Of a stretch of DNA of 50,335 nucleotides, positions 15,346 through 25,100 are shown one piece after another (the first letter of the stretch is position 1; each line of letters opens with the position of its first letter). Source of the DNA: an uncultured Bacillota bacterium. GTDB taxonomy: Bacteria > Bacillota_I > Bacilli_A > RFN20 > CAG-288. The position numbers were made by a program, and so were the translations under genes. A model generated the notes under the pieces. That model was given only the letters and a program-made list of their open reading frames with translations, was not told the DNA's origin and searched no databases. The stretch is from positions 1-50,335 of the forward strand of contig CASFYT010000003.1 of assembly GCA_949299015.1 (NCBI GenBank), read 5' to 3'.

Positions 15346-16797
15346 ATGGATGAAAACAAGGAACTCCTCGACCAGGAGCTTGACCATAGCGAAGCGAAGG
15401 AAGGGACGGCGGAAGCCCTCCCCGAAGCGCCGGTCGTCGACCTGACGCCCGAGCCGACGATGCCCGACGACATCTCCGGCGAGTACCATCCCAAGGAGGA
15501 GGAGCGGACGGACGTGCTCTTCAAGCCGGTCGAATACGTCGACGACAGTTCCCACTCAATCGACGAGGAACTCGAGAAGGTCCGCAAGTCCTACGCCAAG
15601 AAGCTCACATCGGCCAGCGCCGTGAACATCGTCTCGATGGTGCTCCTCGTCCTCGCCCTCGTCAGCGTCATCCTGACGTCCTTCCTCAACCAGGACGAAG
15701 GAATGGCCTGGCTGACGTGGACCGTCTTCGGCATCGCCATGGCGATCATCCTCGCCTCGTTCGGACTCTCGACCGTCCTCACCCGTCGCAGCCGCAAGAC
15801 CAACGTCGAGTATCTCGGCAAGTACCAGGAGGTCCTTTCGGGCTACATCGCCCAGAAGCTGGACGTCCAGGAGCCGATCTTCTCCGTCGAGGCCCTGATT
15901 CCCAACGAGGAGGTCATCCAGGCCCATTATTTCAAGACCATCATGGACACCCGTTCCCGCTGCGTCCTCAAGGGCGAGAGAAAGGGACGTCCCTTCCTCA
16001 CGGGCGAGCTCTACATCCTCATCCCGGAGATCGGCCTGGACCATGCCATCGAGAGGCCGACGAAGGACTACACCCTCGAAGGAGAAGAATACCATCCGGA
16101 GCAGGACCAGACCCTGACCTCGACCCAGGAGATCCCGGGCGACGACATGACCGTGGTCGACCACGACCTGGCCGCGGAGATCCACGGCGCGCAGAAGGAG
16201 CGGAAGGACAGGCGCCTGGATCCCACCTCCGAGACGACGAGGACCGGCTTCTTCGGCCGCTACTACTCCTACCGCATGCGCGTCGACTCCAAGGAGTCCT
16301 TCCTCCTCTCCTACATCGGCAAGAGGGGCGAATGCGTCCTCCCCGACTATGTCGACAGCTACGTCTCCTGCCACATCCCCGGCCTGAGAAGGGACATCAT
16401 CTGCTACCTGGCCGACCCGCAGAGCTCCTCGAAGTTCTTCACGCCGGACACGATCGCCCTGCTCAACGACATCCATCTCGATTCCACCATCCATTCCCTC
16501 TTCCTCTCCGTCAATTCCTACGGTTCCAAGATCGGCATGAACCTCTCCGACGAGGTCATGGAGCTCCCCTTGAAGAATTCGGTCCATGAAGGAGCGATCG
16601 ACGACTTCGTCGACCTCTCCCGCAAGGCCTTCGCCTTCCTCGACGCCATCGAGCCGACCTGCTCCCTCCTCTCTGAGGAGGAGGGCCGTGCCGCAGAAGA
16701 GGTCCCCCTCGACGAATCCCTCCCTTCGGAAGCCGCGACCTCCGCTGCCAACGCTCCGGCCAACGAGGAAGCTCAGACCCATGAAGAAGATCGTTGA
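15346..16797 (+). CDS. Unknown two-helix membrane protein
   Basis: 483 residues; not recognised. The start at 15346 follows AGGAGG (15331-15336) and the -10 box at 15309. An acidic N-terminal region (about residues 1-85) precedes two membrane helices (about 92-115 and 121-143), then a long soluble region with several Cys (CVLKG, GECVLPDYVD, YVSCHIPG, DIICYL) and an acidic C-terminus. The two adjacent helices with both termini on the same side suggest a large cytoplasmic or external domain anchored at the membrane. It leads the tsaE-tsaB-rimI-tsaD operon and overlaps tsaE by 17 nt; a link to t6A modification is only positional. Confidence 0.75.
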   Translation: MDENKELLDQELDHSEAKEGTAEALPEAPVVDLTPEPTMPDDISGEYHPKEEERTDVLFKPVEYVDDSSHSIDEELEKVRKSYAKKLTSASAVNIVSMVLLVLALVSVILTSFLNQDEGMAWLTWTVFGIAMAIILASFGLSTVLTRRSRKTNVEYLGKYQEVLSGYIAQKLDVQEPIFSVEALIPNEEVIQAHYFKTIMDTRSRCVLKGERKGRPFLTGELYILIPEIGLDHAIERPTKDYTLEGEEYHPEQDQTLTSTQEIPGDDMTVVDHDLAAEIHGAQKERKDRRLDPTSETTRTGFFGRYYSYRMRVDSKESFLLSYIGKRGECVLPDYVDSYVSCHIPGLRRDIICYLADPQSSSKFFTPDTIALLNDIHLDSTIHSLFLSVNSYGSKIGMNLSDEVMELPLKNSVHEGAIDDFVDLSRKAFAFLDAIEPTCSLLSEEEGRAAEEVPLDESLPSEAATSAANAPANEEAQTHEEDR

Positions 16798-17221
16798 GAC
16801 CCATTCCCGCGAAGAGACGCTCTCCCTCGCCGAAGAGCTTTCGAAGACCCTGAAGGGCGGCGAGGTCCTGCTGGCGGAAGGGGAACTGGGAAGCGGCAAG
16901 ACCTGCTTCGCCAAGGGGCTGGCCAAGGGACTGGGCGTCCAGGACCTCGTCAACAGCCCGACCTTCAACCTCGTCAAGGTCTATCGGGGACGCGACAAGA
17001 GCTTCTATCACGTCGACTGCTACCGCCTGGAGGGCGTCGAGGAAGACCGCAAGGACCTCGACTTCGCCGACTTCCTCGGCGAGGAAGACGTCATCACCTA
17101 CGTCGAATGGCCGCAGGACGGCCCCAAGTTCCTCCAGGACCTCAAGGGAGTCCTTCGCCTCTCCTTCGAGTTCGTGGACGAAAACAGCCGGAGGATCACA
17201 ATCGATGACACGCGAAAATGA
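16781..17221 (+). CDS. tsaE: tRNA threonylcarbamoyladenosine biosynthesis ATPase TsaE
   Basis: 146 residues, typical length. TsaE is the ATPase that resets the TsaB-TsaD complex in t6A37 synthesis. The Walker A motif GELGSGKT is at residues 34-41, SPTFNLVK follows at about 65, HVDCYRL near 82-88 is the family HxDxYR signature, and YVEWP is the conserved late motif. The ATG lies inside the end of the preceding gene, and its own end overlaps tsaB by 17 nt, so the genes are co-translated. Confidence 0.94.
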   Translation: MKKIVETHSREETLSLAEELSKTLKGGEVLLAEGELGSGKTCFAKGLAKGLGVQDLVNSPTFNLVKVYRGRDKSFYHVDCYRLEGVEEDRKDLDFADFLGEEDVITYVEWPQDGPKFLQDLKGVLRLSFEFVDENSRRITIDDTRK

Positions 17222-17810
17222 ACTGTCCCTCTTCCTCGACACCGCCACGAAGAACCTCTCCCTGACGCTGACGAGCCCCAGGCATTTCTACCGCGTCGAC
17301 CTCGGGGATCCGAAGAAGGTCCTCGAGCGGCTCCACCTCGGCATCGAGATGGCCCTCTCCGCCTTCTCGGCCTCGTTTGCCGACATCCGGTCCTACTATG
17401 CCCTGCTCGGCCCGGGCAGCAATACCGGGATCCGCCTCGGCCTTTCCGTGGCCAAGACCGTCAAGGGCATCGATCCGAGCGTCCGCCTCTACGGCATCGG
17501 CACGCTCGAGCTCCTGCTTCTGGCCAAGGAAGGCGCCAGCGCCGTCCTCTCCGACCGGAAGGGCGACCTCTACCTCGCCCAGAAGGGCGGACAGGGGTTC
17601 CAGGAGAGGAAGGTCCCCAAGGAGGAGATTCCTTCCCTTTCGGGATCCTTCGTCGTCGACCGATGCGACAGAGAGGCCCTCGTGAGCCTGGAAGGAAAGG
17701 ACGTCCATCCCGTCGACGTCCTCGACCTGATGGTCGAGAAGAAGTCGGCCTTCGCCGACATGAGCGACAACCCCAAGGAGTACAGACCGCATTATGCCTT
17801 CGAGATCTGA
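17205..17810 (+). CDS. tsaB: tRNA threonylcarbamoyladenosine biosynthesis protein TsaB
   Basis: 201 residues, slightly short for TsaB (about 220-235). It is an ASKHA-fold partner of TsaD in t6A synthesis. The N-terminal LFLDTATKNLSLTL replaces the usual LAIDTST, and the hallmark GPGSNTGIRLGLSVAKTV corresponds to GPGSFTGLRIG. The C-terminal end (RPHYAFEI) resembles the common P.YLR end. It overlaps tsaE by 17 nt and rimI by 17 nt. Confidence 0.9.
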   Translation: MTRENELSLFLDTATKNLSLTLTSPRHFYRVDLGDPKKVLERLHLGIEMALSAFSASFADIRSYYALLGPGSNTGIRLGLSVAKTVKGIDPSVRLYGIGTLELLLLAKEGASAVLSDRKGDLYLAQKGGQGFQERKVPKEEIPSLSGSFVVDRCDREALVSLEGKDVHPVDVLDLMVEKKSAFADMSDNPKEYRPHYAFEI

Positions 17811-18252
17811 ACGGCGCGTCCTTCCCCTTTCGGCGGAGGACATCGACTTCGTCCTTGAACTTTCCCAGGAGCGGATCCATCGCGACCGCCTGGAAAGGAA
17901 GGAGATCGAAAGCTACCTCCAGGAGGATTTCCTCTCGGGGCTCGTCCTCTTCGAAGGCGAAAGGCGGATCGGATACGTCCTCTTCCGCATGAGCGAGTTC
18001 GACGGCGAGGTCGACGAGATCGCCGTCCGGAAGGACGAGGAAGGGAAGGGCGGCGGCGCCCTCCTCCTCCAGAAGGCCCTCGAAGCGCTCGACGACGGCA
18101 GGAGGAAGACCTGCTTCCTCGAGGCGCGGGAAGGGAACGAAAGAGCCCGAAGCCTCTACTCGCGGATGGGGTTCGACGGCTTCCGGCGACGCGTCGCCTA
18201 CTACGGAGACGAAGATTCCATCTGCTATCGAAAGGAGCTTGGAAGAAAATGA
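17794..18252 (+). CDS. rimI: Ribosomal-protein-alanine N-acetyltransferase (RimI)
   Basis: 152 residues, GNAT fold. The acetyl-CoA site reads EVDEIAVRKDEEGKGGGALLL (motif A, V..D..GKG.G..LL), followed by FLEAREGNERARSLYSRMGF, a classic RimI motif B stretch with the conserved N.A..LY...GF. RimI acetylates the N-terminus of S18 and is often encoded between tsaB and tsaD in Bacillota, exactly as here. It overlaps tsaD by 4 nt (ATGA). Substrate is inferred from family and position. Confidence 0.88.
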   Translation: MPSRSERRVLPLSAEDIDFVLELSQERIHRDRLERKEIESYLQEDFLSGLVLFEGERRIGYVLFRMSEFDGEVDEIAVRKDEEGKGGGALLLQKALEALDDGRRKTCFLEAREGNERARSLYSRMGFDGFRRRVAYYGDEDSICYRKELGRK

Positions 18253-19286
18253 AGGACGAAGTGATCCTCGCCATCGAGACGAGCTGCGACGAGACGGCCA
18301 TCGCCCTCCTGCGGAACGGGAAGGAGCTGCTCGCCAACAGCGTCAACACTCAGATCGAAGACCACCGGCGCTTCGGCGGGGTCTATCCCGAACTGGCAAG
18401 TCGCCTGCACCTCGAGAACATCGACCAGGTCCTTTCCTACGTCCTTTCCCTCAAGGGCTTCGATCCGCGAAGCATCACCCACGTCGCCGTCACCGGAGGT
18501 CCGGGGCTCCCCGGCGCCCTCCAGATCGGCGCGATGGCGGCCAAGACCGTCGCCTCCTACTTCGGCGTTCCCCTGATCGACGTCCACCACCTGGCCGGCC
18601 ATATCTATGCCAACGAGTTCGCCGGAGAATTCCGCTATCCGCTCCTGGCCATCGTCGTCTCCGGAGGCAATTCCGAGCTGGTCTACCTCCCCCGGCCCTT
18701 CGAGTTCCACATCCTGGGAGAGACGGAGGACGATGCGATCGGCGAGGCCCTGGACAAGGTCGCCCGGGCGCTCTCCCTCCCCTATCCCGGAGGCGTCAGC
18801 ATCGACCGGCTGACCAAGGACGACGAGACCATTGAGACCTTCGACCTCCCCCGGCCAAAGGTCGACGGCTACAACCTCTCCTATTCCGGGCTCAAGAGCC
18901 ACCTGCTTCGCCTGATCCAGAAGGAGAAGGCCGAAGCCGGAGGGACGCTCCCGCCGCAGAGGGTCAAGGAAATCGCCCTCTCGACGGAGAAGGCCTTCGT
19001 CGAGCAGCTCCTGGACAAGGCCGAGCTGATCAAGGGCGACTACGACGTGAGGATGGTCGTCGTCGGCGGAGGGGTCAGCGCCAACTCCTACCTGCGGAAA
19101 CGCATCCGCGAACGCCTCAAGGGCGTCGACATCCTCATCCCTCCCCTCTGGTGCACGACGGACAACGCCGCCATGATCGCCATGGCGGGACATCACATGA
19201 TCGAAAGAAACCTTCTCTCCCCGCTCTCCTTCCGGACGCGTCCGAACCGGAACCTGGAAGAGGAAGGAAGGGAAAAAGGAGAATAG
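18249..19286 (+). CDS. tsaD: tRNA N6-adenosine threonylcarbamoyltransferase TsaD
   Basis: 345 residues, full length. TsaD transfers threonylcarbamoyl to A37 of ANN-decoding tRNAs. The N-terminal AIETSCDET is the family signature; the metal-binding HxxxH is in VHHLAGHIY (His114 and His118); GGPGLPGALQIG, VSGGNSEL and VVVGGGVSANSYLR are all in place. It ends with a short linker before asnS, whose RBS (AAAAGGAG) lies just past or within the last codons. Confidence 0.96.
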   Translation: MKDEVILAIETSCDETAIALLRNGKELLANSVNTQIEDHRRFGGVYPELASRLHLENIDQVLSYVLSLKGFDPRSITHVAVTGGPGLPGALQIGAMAAKTVASYFGVPLIDVHHLAGHIYANEFAGEFRYPLLAIVVSGGNSELVYLPRPFEFHILGETEDDAIGEALDKVARALSLPYPGGVSIDRLTKDDETIETFDLPRPKVDGYNLSYSGLKSHLLRLIQKEKAEAGGTLPPQRVKEIALSTEKAFVEQLLDKAELIKGDYDVRMVVVGGGVSANSYLRKRIRERLKGVDILIPPLWCTTDNAAMIAMAGHHMIERNLLSPLSFRTRPNRNLEEEGREKGE

Positions 19287-19290
19287 CAAC

Positions 19291-20676
19291 ATGGACTTGA
19301 CGGAACAGCAGACGATTCGCGACCTCTACGCCCTCCTCGAGAAGGAGGAGCTTTCGAAGCTTCAGGGACAGACCCTCTCCTTCGGCGGCTTCGTCCGCAA
19401 CGCGAGGAGCATGGGACAGGTCGCCTTCCTCTCGCTCAACGACGGCTCCTGCTTCGAGAACCTGCAGGTCGTCTACGACGCCTCGAAGGACGAACTCTCC
19501 GGCATCCGCCTGGGCTGCTCGGTCCAGGTCGAAGGAGTCCTCGTCCTGACGCCGGAGGCCAAGCAGCCCTTCGAGCTCAAGGCGAGCCGGGTGGAGCTGA
19601 TCGGCAAGGTCGCCGACGACTTCCCCCTCCAGAAGAAGAGGACCAGCTTCGAGTTCCTCCGCACCATCCCCCAGTGGAGGATGAAGACCAACACCTTCAA
19701 CGCCGTCTTCCGCGTCCGCAGCGCCCTGGCCTACTACATCCACGAATACTTCTTCCAGCACGGCTTCTACTGGATCCACACGCCCATCCTGACGGCCAAC
19801 GACTGCGAGGGAGAGGGACAGACCTTCCAGGTCACGGCCGACGCGAAGAAGCCCGCCGAGTTCTTCAACAAGGACAACGTCCATCTCACCGTCTCGGGCC
19901 AGCTCCACGTCGAACCCTTCGCCCTGACCTACGGCAAGGTCTACACCTTCGGCCCCACCTTCCGCGCCGAGAAGAGCAACACCGTCCGCCATGCCGCGGA
20001 GTTCTGGATGGTCGAACCGGAGTTCTCCTTCGCCCACCTGCTCGACGACTGCGACCTGATGGAGGACTTCCTCAAATACGTCGTCTCCAAGACGATGGAA
20101 CGCTGCGAGCAGGACATCCGCTTCTTCAACGAACGCATCGACAGCCATCTTCTGGAGCGTCTCAAGGAATTCATCGAGAAGCCTTTCGCCCGCGTCGAAT
20201 ACCGGGATGCCCTGAAGCTCCTCGAGAAGGCCAAGGAGGAAGGACACCGCTTCGAGGTCGAGGACTTCCGCTTCGGCCTCGACTTCGGAAGCGAGCACGA
20301 GAAGTATCTCACGGAGGTCATCTTCAAGGGACCGATCTTCCTGATCAACTATCCCAAGGACATCAAGGCCTTCTACATGAAGCAGAACGACGACGGGGAG
20401 ACCGTCGCGGCGGTCGACCTGCTCGTCCCCCAGATCGGCGAGCTCTGCGGGGGAAGCGAGAGGGAGTGCGACTACGACAAGCTCCTGTCCCGCATGGAGG
20501 AGCTCCACATGAACATCGAGGCCTACCAATGGTACCTCGACCTCCGCAAGAACGGCTCCATCCCCCACTCCGGATTCGGACTCGGCTTTGAGCGCCTGGT
20601 GATGCTGGTCACCGGCATGCAGAACATCCGCGACACCCTCCCCTATCCGCGCTGCTACAAGGACATGCTCTTCTGA
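19291..20676 (+). CDS. asnS: Asparagine--tRNA ligase
   Basis: 461 residues, the normal length of bacterial AsnRS. An N-terminal OB-fold anticodon domain (FGGFVRNARSMGQVAFLSLNDG) precedes the class II core. GQLHVEPFALTYGKVYTFGP with FRAE is motif 2, and GFGLGFERLVMLVTG is motif 3. The end, NIRDTLPYPR, is typical for AsnRS; the FxGHPFxxD-type features of AspRS are absent. Its stop shares one base with the start of a small downstream gene (TGATG). Confidence 0.95.
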   Translation: MDLTEQQTIRDLYALLEKEELSKLQGQTLSFGGFVRNARSMGQVAFLSLNDGSCFENLQVVYDASKDELSGIRLGCSVQVEGVLVLTPEAKQPFELKASRVELIGKVADDFPLQKKRTSFEFLRTIPQWRMKTNTFNAVFRVRSALAYYIHEYFFQHGFYWIHTPILTANDCEGEGQTFQVTADAKKPAEFFNKDNVHLTVSGQLHVEPFALTYGKVYTFGPTFRAEKSNTVRHAAEFWMVEPEFSFAHLLDDCDLMEDFLKYVVSKTMERCEQDIRFFNERIDSHLLERLKEFIEKPFARVEYRDALKLLEKAKEEGHRFEVEDFRFGLDFGSEHEKYLTEVIFKGPIFLINYPKDIKAFYMKQNDDGETVAAVDLLVPQIGELCGGSERECDYDKLLSRMEELHMNIEAYQWYLDLRKNGSIPHSGFGLGFERLVMLVTGMQNIRDTLPYPRCYKDMLF

Positions 20677-20846
20677 TGGAAGGACAGTCGAAGAAGAGGC
20701 TCCTGACGATCCTCGCCATCGTCCTCCTCCTCGTCTTCCTCGCCTACGCCCTCGCCTGCCTCTTCCTGCGCCTTGCCGAGACCTTCGCGACGCCCGAGGA
20801 GGACCTCGCTCAGGAAATCCTGCAATGGATTTCCATCGGAAAATAG
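20676..20846 (+). CDS. Small single-pass membrane protein (56 aa)
   Basis: Starts at the ATG that overlaps the asnS stop (TGATG) and ends at TAG 20844-20846. The peptide has a basic start (MEGQSKKR), one long hydrophobic segment (residues 9-33, LLTILAIVLLLVFLAYALAC) and a short acidic tail (ATPEEDLAQEILQW). Third codon positions are almost all C or G like the genes around it, which supports coding. Topology is probably N-in. No family is recognised. Its stop codon overlaps the -35 box of the galE promoter. Confidence 0.7.
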   Translation: MEGQSKKRLLTILAIVLLLVFLAYALACLFLRLAETFATPEEDLAQEILQWISIGK

Positions 20847-20872
20847 ACAAGTAAGCCCTTTCGGTCTATAAT
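20844..20872 (+). promoter_or_regulatory. galE promoter
   Basis: TAGACA (20844-20849, 5/6 to TTGACA), a 17-bp spacer and a perfect TATAAT (20867-20872). This is one of the best promoters in the window. Confidence 0.8.
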
Positions 20873-20925
20873 TCTAGATGTTGAGAAAGCATCGACGAAG
20901 AAACTCAAGGAGGAAAGCTCACAGT

Positions 20926-22059
20926 ATGGAAGAAGGAAAGATTCTCGTCACTGGTGGAGCCGGCTACATCGGTTCCCACGCCGTCCGTCAGCTCGTCCGC
21001 GCCGGCTTCCAGGTCATCGTCCTGGACAACCTCTCGACGGGACACATCAAGGCCGTCGACCCCAAGGCGGAACTGGTCATCGGCGACGTCCGCAACCTCG
21101 GCCTGCTCGATGCCGTCTTCACCCGCAACAAGATCGCCGGCGTCATGCAGTTCGCCGGAAAGATCATCGTTCCGGAATCCGTCAGCCATCCTCTGAGCTA
21201 CTACGACGACAACTTCACCGCCGTCCTTTCCGTCCTCCGCGCCATGAAGACCCATCACGTCCACAACATCGTCTTCTCCTCCACCGCCGCCGTCTACGGA
21301 ACGAGCAAGGAGCCTTCCATCACCGAGGAGGCCGAGCTCCATCCGGAGTCGCCCTACGGCTTCTCCAAGCTCGCGGCCGAGCGCCTGATCTGCGACTGTG
21401 AGCGCGCCTATGGCATCCGCCACTGCATCTTCCGCTACTTCAACGTCGCCGGCGCCAGCGAAGACGGAAGCATCGGCGAGGCCCATCCGGTCGAGACGCA
21501 TCTGATTCCGGTCACGGTCAACGCCTCCCTGACGGGGCGCCCGATGCAGATCTTCGGCAACGACTACCAGACGAGGGACGGCACCAACCTCCGCGACTAC
21601 ATCCACGTCCTCGACCTGGCCGACGCCCATGTCCTGGGCATGAAGATGCTCGTCAACGGCGGAAACTCCGCCATCATCAACCTCGGCTCCGACAAGGGCT
21701 ACACCAACAAGGAGATCGTCGAGACGGTCGGCGAGGTCACGGGCCGTCCCATCCAGTGGACCTTCGGCCCGCGCCGCCCCGGCGATGCGGATTCGATCGT
21801 CGCCAGCAACCGCAAGGCCAAGGAGATCCTCGACTGGTCTCCCAAGCGCGACCTGCGCCAGATGATCCACGACGACGTCCAGTGGCGCGACAAGCATCCC
21901 AACCTCTACGGCAGGCAGGGAAACAAGATCGCCTCCGAAGACCGGAAGAGGCTCCTCAACTACACCCCCAGCCGCCACTTCGGCGCCTTCTACGAGGACA
22001 TCGAGAGCCGCGACCAGGAGCGGCTCAAGAAGCTCCACGAGACGAACAGGCTCAACTGA
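20926..22059 (+). CDS. galE: UDP-glucose 4-epimerase
   Basis: 377 residues. GalE interconverts UDP-galactose and UDP-glucose using bound NAD. The Rossmann motif GGAGYIGS is at 10-17, SSTAAVYG at 118-125, and the catalytic YxxxK is Tyr144/Lys148 (SPYGFSK). The start at 20926 has AAGGAGG about 9 nt upstream; an in-frame ATG at 20878 would place the start only 6 nt after the -10 box. A C-terminal extension of some 40 residues (from about NKIASEDRKRLLNY) goes beyond the usual 330-aa length; its role is unknown. It stands alone with its own promoter, away from galKT. Confidence 0.93.
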   Translation: MEEGKILVTGGAGYIGSHAVRQLVRAGFQVIVLDNLSTGHIKAVDPKAELVIGDVRNLGLLDAVFTRNKIAGVMQFAGKIIVPESVSHPLSYYDDNFTAVLSVLRAMKTHHVHNIVFSSTAAVYGTSKEPSITEEAELHPESPYGFSKLAAERLICDCERAYGIRHCIFRYFNVAGASEDGSIGEAHPVETHLIPVTVNASLTGRPMQIFGNDYQTRDGTNLRDYIHVLDLADAHVLGMKMLVNGGNSAIINLGSDKGYTNKEIVETVGEVTGRPIQWTFGPRRPGDADSIVASNRKAKEILDWSPKRDLRQMIHDDVQWRDKHPNLYGRQGNKIASEDRKRLLNYTPSRHFGAFYEDIESRDQERLKKLHETNRLN

Positions 22060-22062
22060 GAG

Positions 22063-22098
22063 AAAAAAAGCCGGGAACGTCGCTTCCCGGCTTTTCGT
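22063..22098. terminator. Bidirectional terminator between galE and polC
   Basis: GCCGGGAA (22070-22077) pairs with TTCCCGGC (22084-22091) around a 6-nt loop. TTTTCGTTT follows on the plus strand and a run of seven A precedes the stem, giving a T-run on the minus strand, so it can serve both convergent genes. Confidence 0.85.
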
Positions 22099-22118
22099 TT
22101 GCCTCGGCTTCAAAGGGA

Positions 22119-25100
22119 CTAGAAGAGCGTCATCTGCTCCGACTCCGGAAGCCCGTCCAGGGCGTGATGGCGGCGCAGGGTCTCGATGGCCTTCTCGCCG
22201 ACGTGTCCGCGCTGGCGGAGGTCCTCGACGGAGGTGAAGCGGTGCTTCTTCCGCGCCTCGACGATCTGCTGTCCCAGGGCGGCGCCGATGCCGTCGATCG
22301 TCGAGAGGGAGGGGATGATCTTCTTCCTTTCGGCGTCGATGACGAAGGCGACGGCCTCCGAACGGTTGATGTCGATGTTCTCGAATCCGTAGCCGCGGTC
22401 GTACATCTCGATGGTCTGCTCGTAGGCGTTGACGAGGGCCTCCTCCTTGGTGGAGGCCATGCGCCGCATCCTCTTCTCCCGGATCTCCTGGAGCTTCCTC
22501 AGGCAGGGTTCCAGGCCCTGGACCATGGTCTCGATGTCGTAGGCGTCGCAGCGGAGGCTGAAGTAGGTCGCGTAGTAGGCCAGGGGCTCGTGGACCTTGA
22601 AGTAGGCGCAGCGGACCGCCATCATGACGTAGGCGACGGCATGGCCCCGCGGGAAGAGATACTTGATCTTCTCGCAGGAACGGATGTAGTAGTCCGGGAC
22701 GCCGTGCTCCTGCATCAGCGCGGTGTACTTGGCCCTCTTCTCCTCGAAGCCCGGCTTGCAGAAGTTGCCCTTCCGCACCGTCTCCATGATCTGGAAGGTG
22801 TCGGAATAGTCCAGGCCGTACTTCTCGTGCAGGCCGACCATGATGTCGTCGCGGCAGGCGATGACCTCCCGCAGCGTCAGGCCGTCCTTCAGGATCAGGT
22901 CCTGGGCGTTGCCGGCATAGACGTCGGTTCCGTGGGAGAGTCCGGAGATGCGGACCAGGTCGGCGAAGCCGCGCGGCTTGGTCTCCAGCAGGGTCCTCCT
23001 TCCCGTCTCGGTTCCGAATTCCGGAAGGCCCAGGGCCCCCGTCTCCTGCTGAAGGACGTTCTTTTTCAGGTGCAGGGCCTCGTTGGACCAGAAGAGGGAG
23101 AGGGCCTCGGGATCGCTGATCGGGACGCGGTCGTTGATTTCCTTGAAGGAGATGCCGCAGTCGTCGCACATCATCTTGACGGCCTGGGGATCGACGTGTC
23201 CCAGCATGTCGAACTTGAGGACGTTGTCGTGGATGGCGTGGAAGTCGTAGTGGGTCGTCTTCCAGGAGGAGTCGACTTCGTCGGCCGGATACTGGACCGG
23301 CGTGAAGTCGTAGACCTCCATGTCGTCGGGAATGACGATGACGCCGCCGGGATGCTGTCCCGTGGTCCTTTTGACTTCCATGCAGCCCATGGCGATCCGG
23401 TCGATCTCCGCATTCCGGATCCGTCCCGTGTCCTTGCCGAGGGACTCGAAGTAGCCCAGGACGTAGCCGCGGGCGTTCTTCTCCTTCGTGGTCTGGATCG
23501 TTCCCGCCTTGAAGACGTTCTTGGCACCGAGGAACTCCTTGATGTGCTCGTGGGCGATCGACTGGAAGTCGGACGGGAAGTTGAGGTCGATGTCCGGGAC
23601 CTTCTCGGCGTGGAAGCCGAGGAAGGTCGCGAAGGGGATGTTCTGGCCGTTGCGTTCCATGGGGACGTGGCAGTGCGGGCAGTCCTTCGCCGGCAGGTCG
23701 AAGCCGGATTCGTACTTCTGGACGTCGGCCCATTCCAGATGATGGCAGTGCGGGCAGACATAGTGGGGAGGAAGGGGATTGACCTCCGTGATTCCCGACA
23801 TCGTCGCGACCAGGGAAGAGCCCACGGAGCCGCGCGATCCGATCATGTACCCGCAGTCGTTGGACCAGCGGACGAGAAGGGAGGAAATCCAGTAGATGAC
23901 GCCATACCCGTTGTCGAGGATACCCTTGAGCTCCGTCTCCAGCCGCTCCTGGATCTCCGGAGGAAGCGGGTCGCCATACTTCTCCTTGGCCGTCTTGTAG
24001 ACCAGATCCGTCAGGAGCTTGTCGGCCCCGGGGATGGAAGGCGGATAGAGGCGGTCCTTCATCGGCTTGACGTCGTCGGCGACAAGGGAAGCGACCTTGA
24101 TCGTATTGTCACAGACGATTTCTTCGATGAGCTTCGGATCGCCAAGGAAAGAAAACTCGTCGATCATCTCCTTAGTCGTTCGATAATGTTGGTCTGGATT
24201 GGGAATCGGATTATCATACCACTTCTTCTTCTCCGCCTCGGAAGCCGAATCGTAGGGAGCCAGGTTGAGCGGATGCCTGGAGCCATGCAGGCCCCGGGAG
24301 GAGATGAAGACGTCCCGGTAGATCTTGTCCTCGGGGTCGAGGTAGTGGCAGTCGCTGGTCGCGACGACGGTCTTTCCCATCTCCCTCGCCGCCTGGATCA
24401 AGTCCTTGAGGATCTTCTTCACGGCGTCCATGGAGGACAGGTTCCCCTTGTGGACCAGGAAGGAATAGTTCGCCGGAGGCTGGACCTCGATGTAGTCGTA
24501 GAAGGACATCGTCTCCTTGAGGAGTTCCTCGCTCTTGGTCATGGCGTTCTCGAAGACCTCGCCGTTGAGGCAGGCCGAGCCGATGAGCAGATGCTGGCGC
24601 CTCTTCTCCAGCTCGCTGCGCGGGATCAGGGGCGTTCCGTTGTTCGCCATGTATTCGATGTGTCCGAGCGAGACGAGCTTGTAGAGGTCCTTGAGCCCTT
24701 CCTTCTCCTTGACCAGGACGGTGACATGGAAGGGGTGGAGGGCCTTCAGGTATTCCTTTCCGATCGGAAGGTCGGCGAGGTCCCGGTGGAGCAGGCCGGG
24801 CCTGTCCTCGGTCAGCTTCGAGAGCATGACCTCGAAGATCTTTCCCAGGGTCGAGGCGTCATAGTTGGCCCGGTGGGCATTGACCTCGTCGAATTCGATG
24901 TGCATCTCGCGGGCGATGGCCCCCTCGGCATAGCTCCTCTTTCCGGGGAAGAGGTAGCGGGAAAGGGGAAGGGTGTCGATGACGGGGTTCTTGATCCTCT
25001 CCATGCCGTTGTTCTTCAGCGCCTCGTTGAGAAAACCGTAGTCGAAGGCGACGTTGTGTCCGACGAGGACCGCGTCGCCGAAGAAATCCAGGATTTCCCT

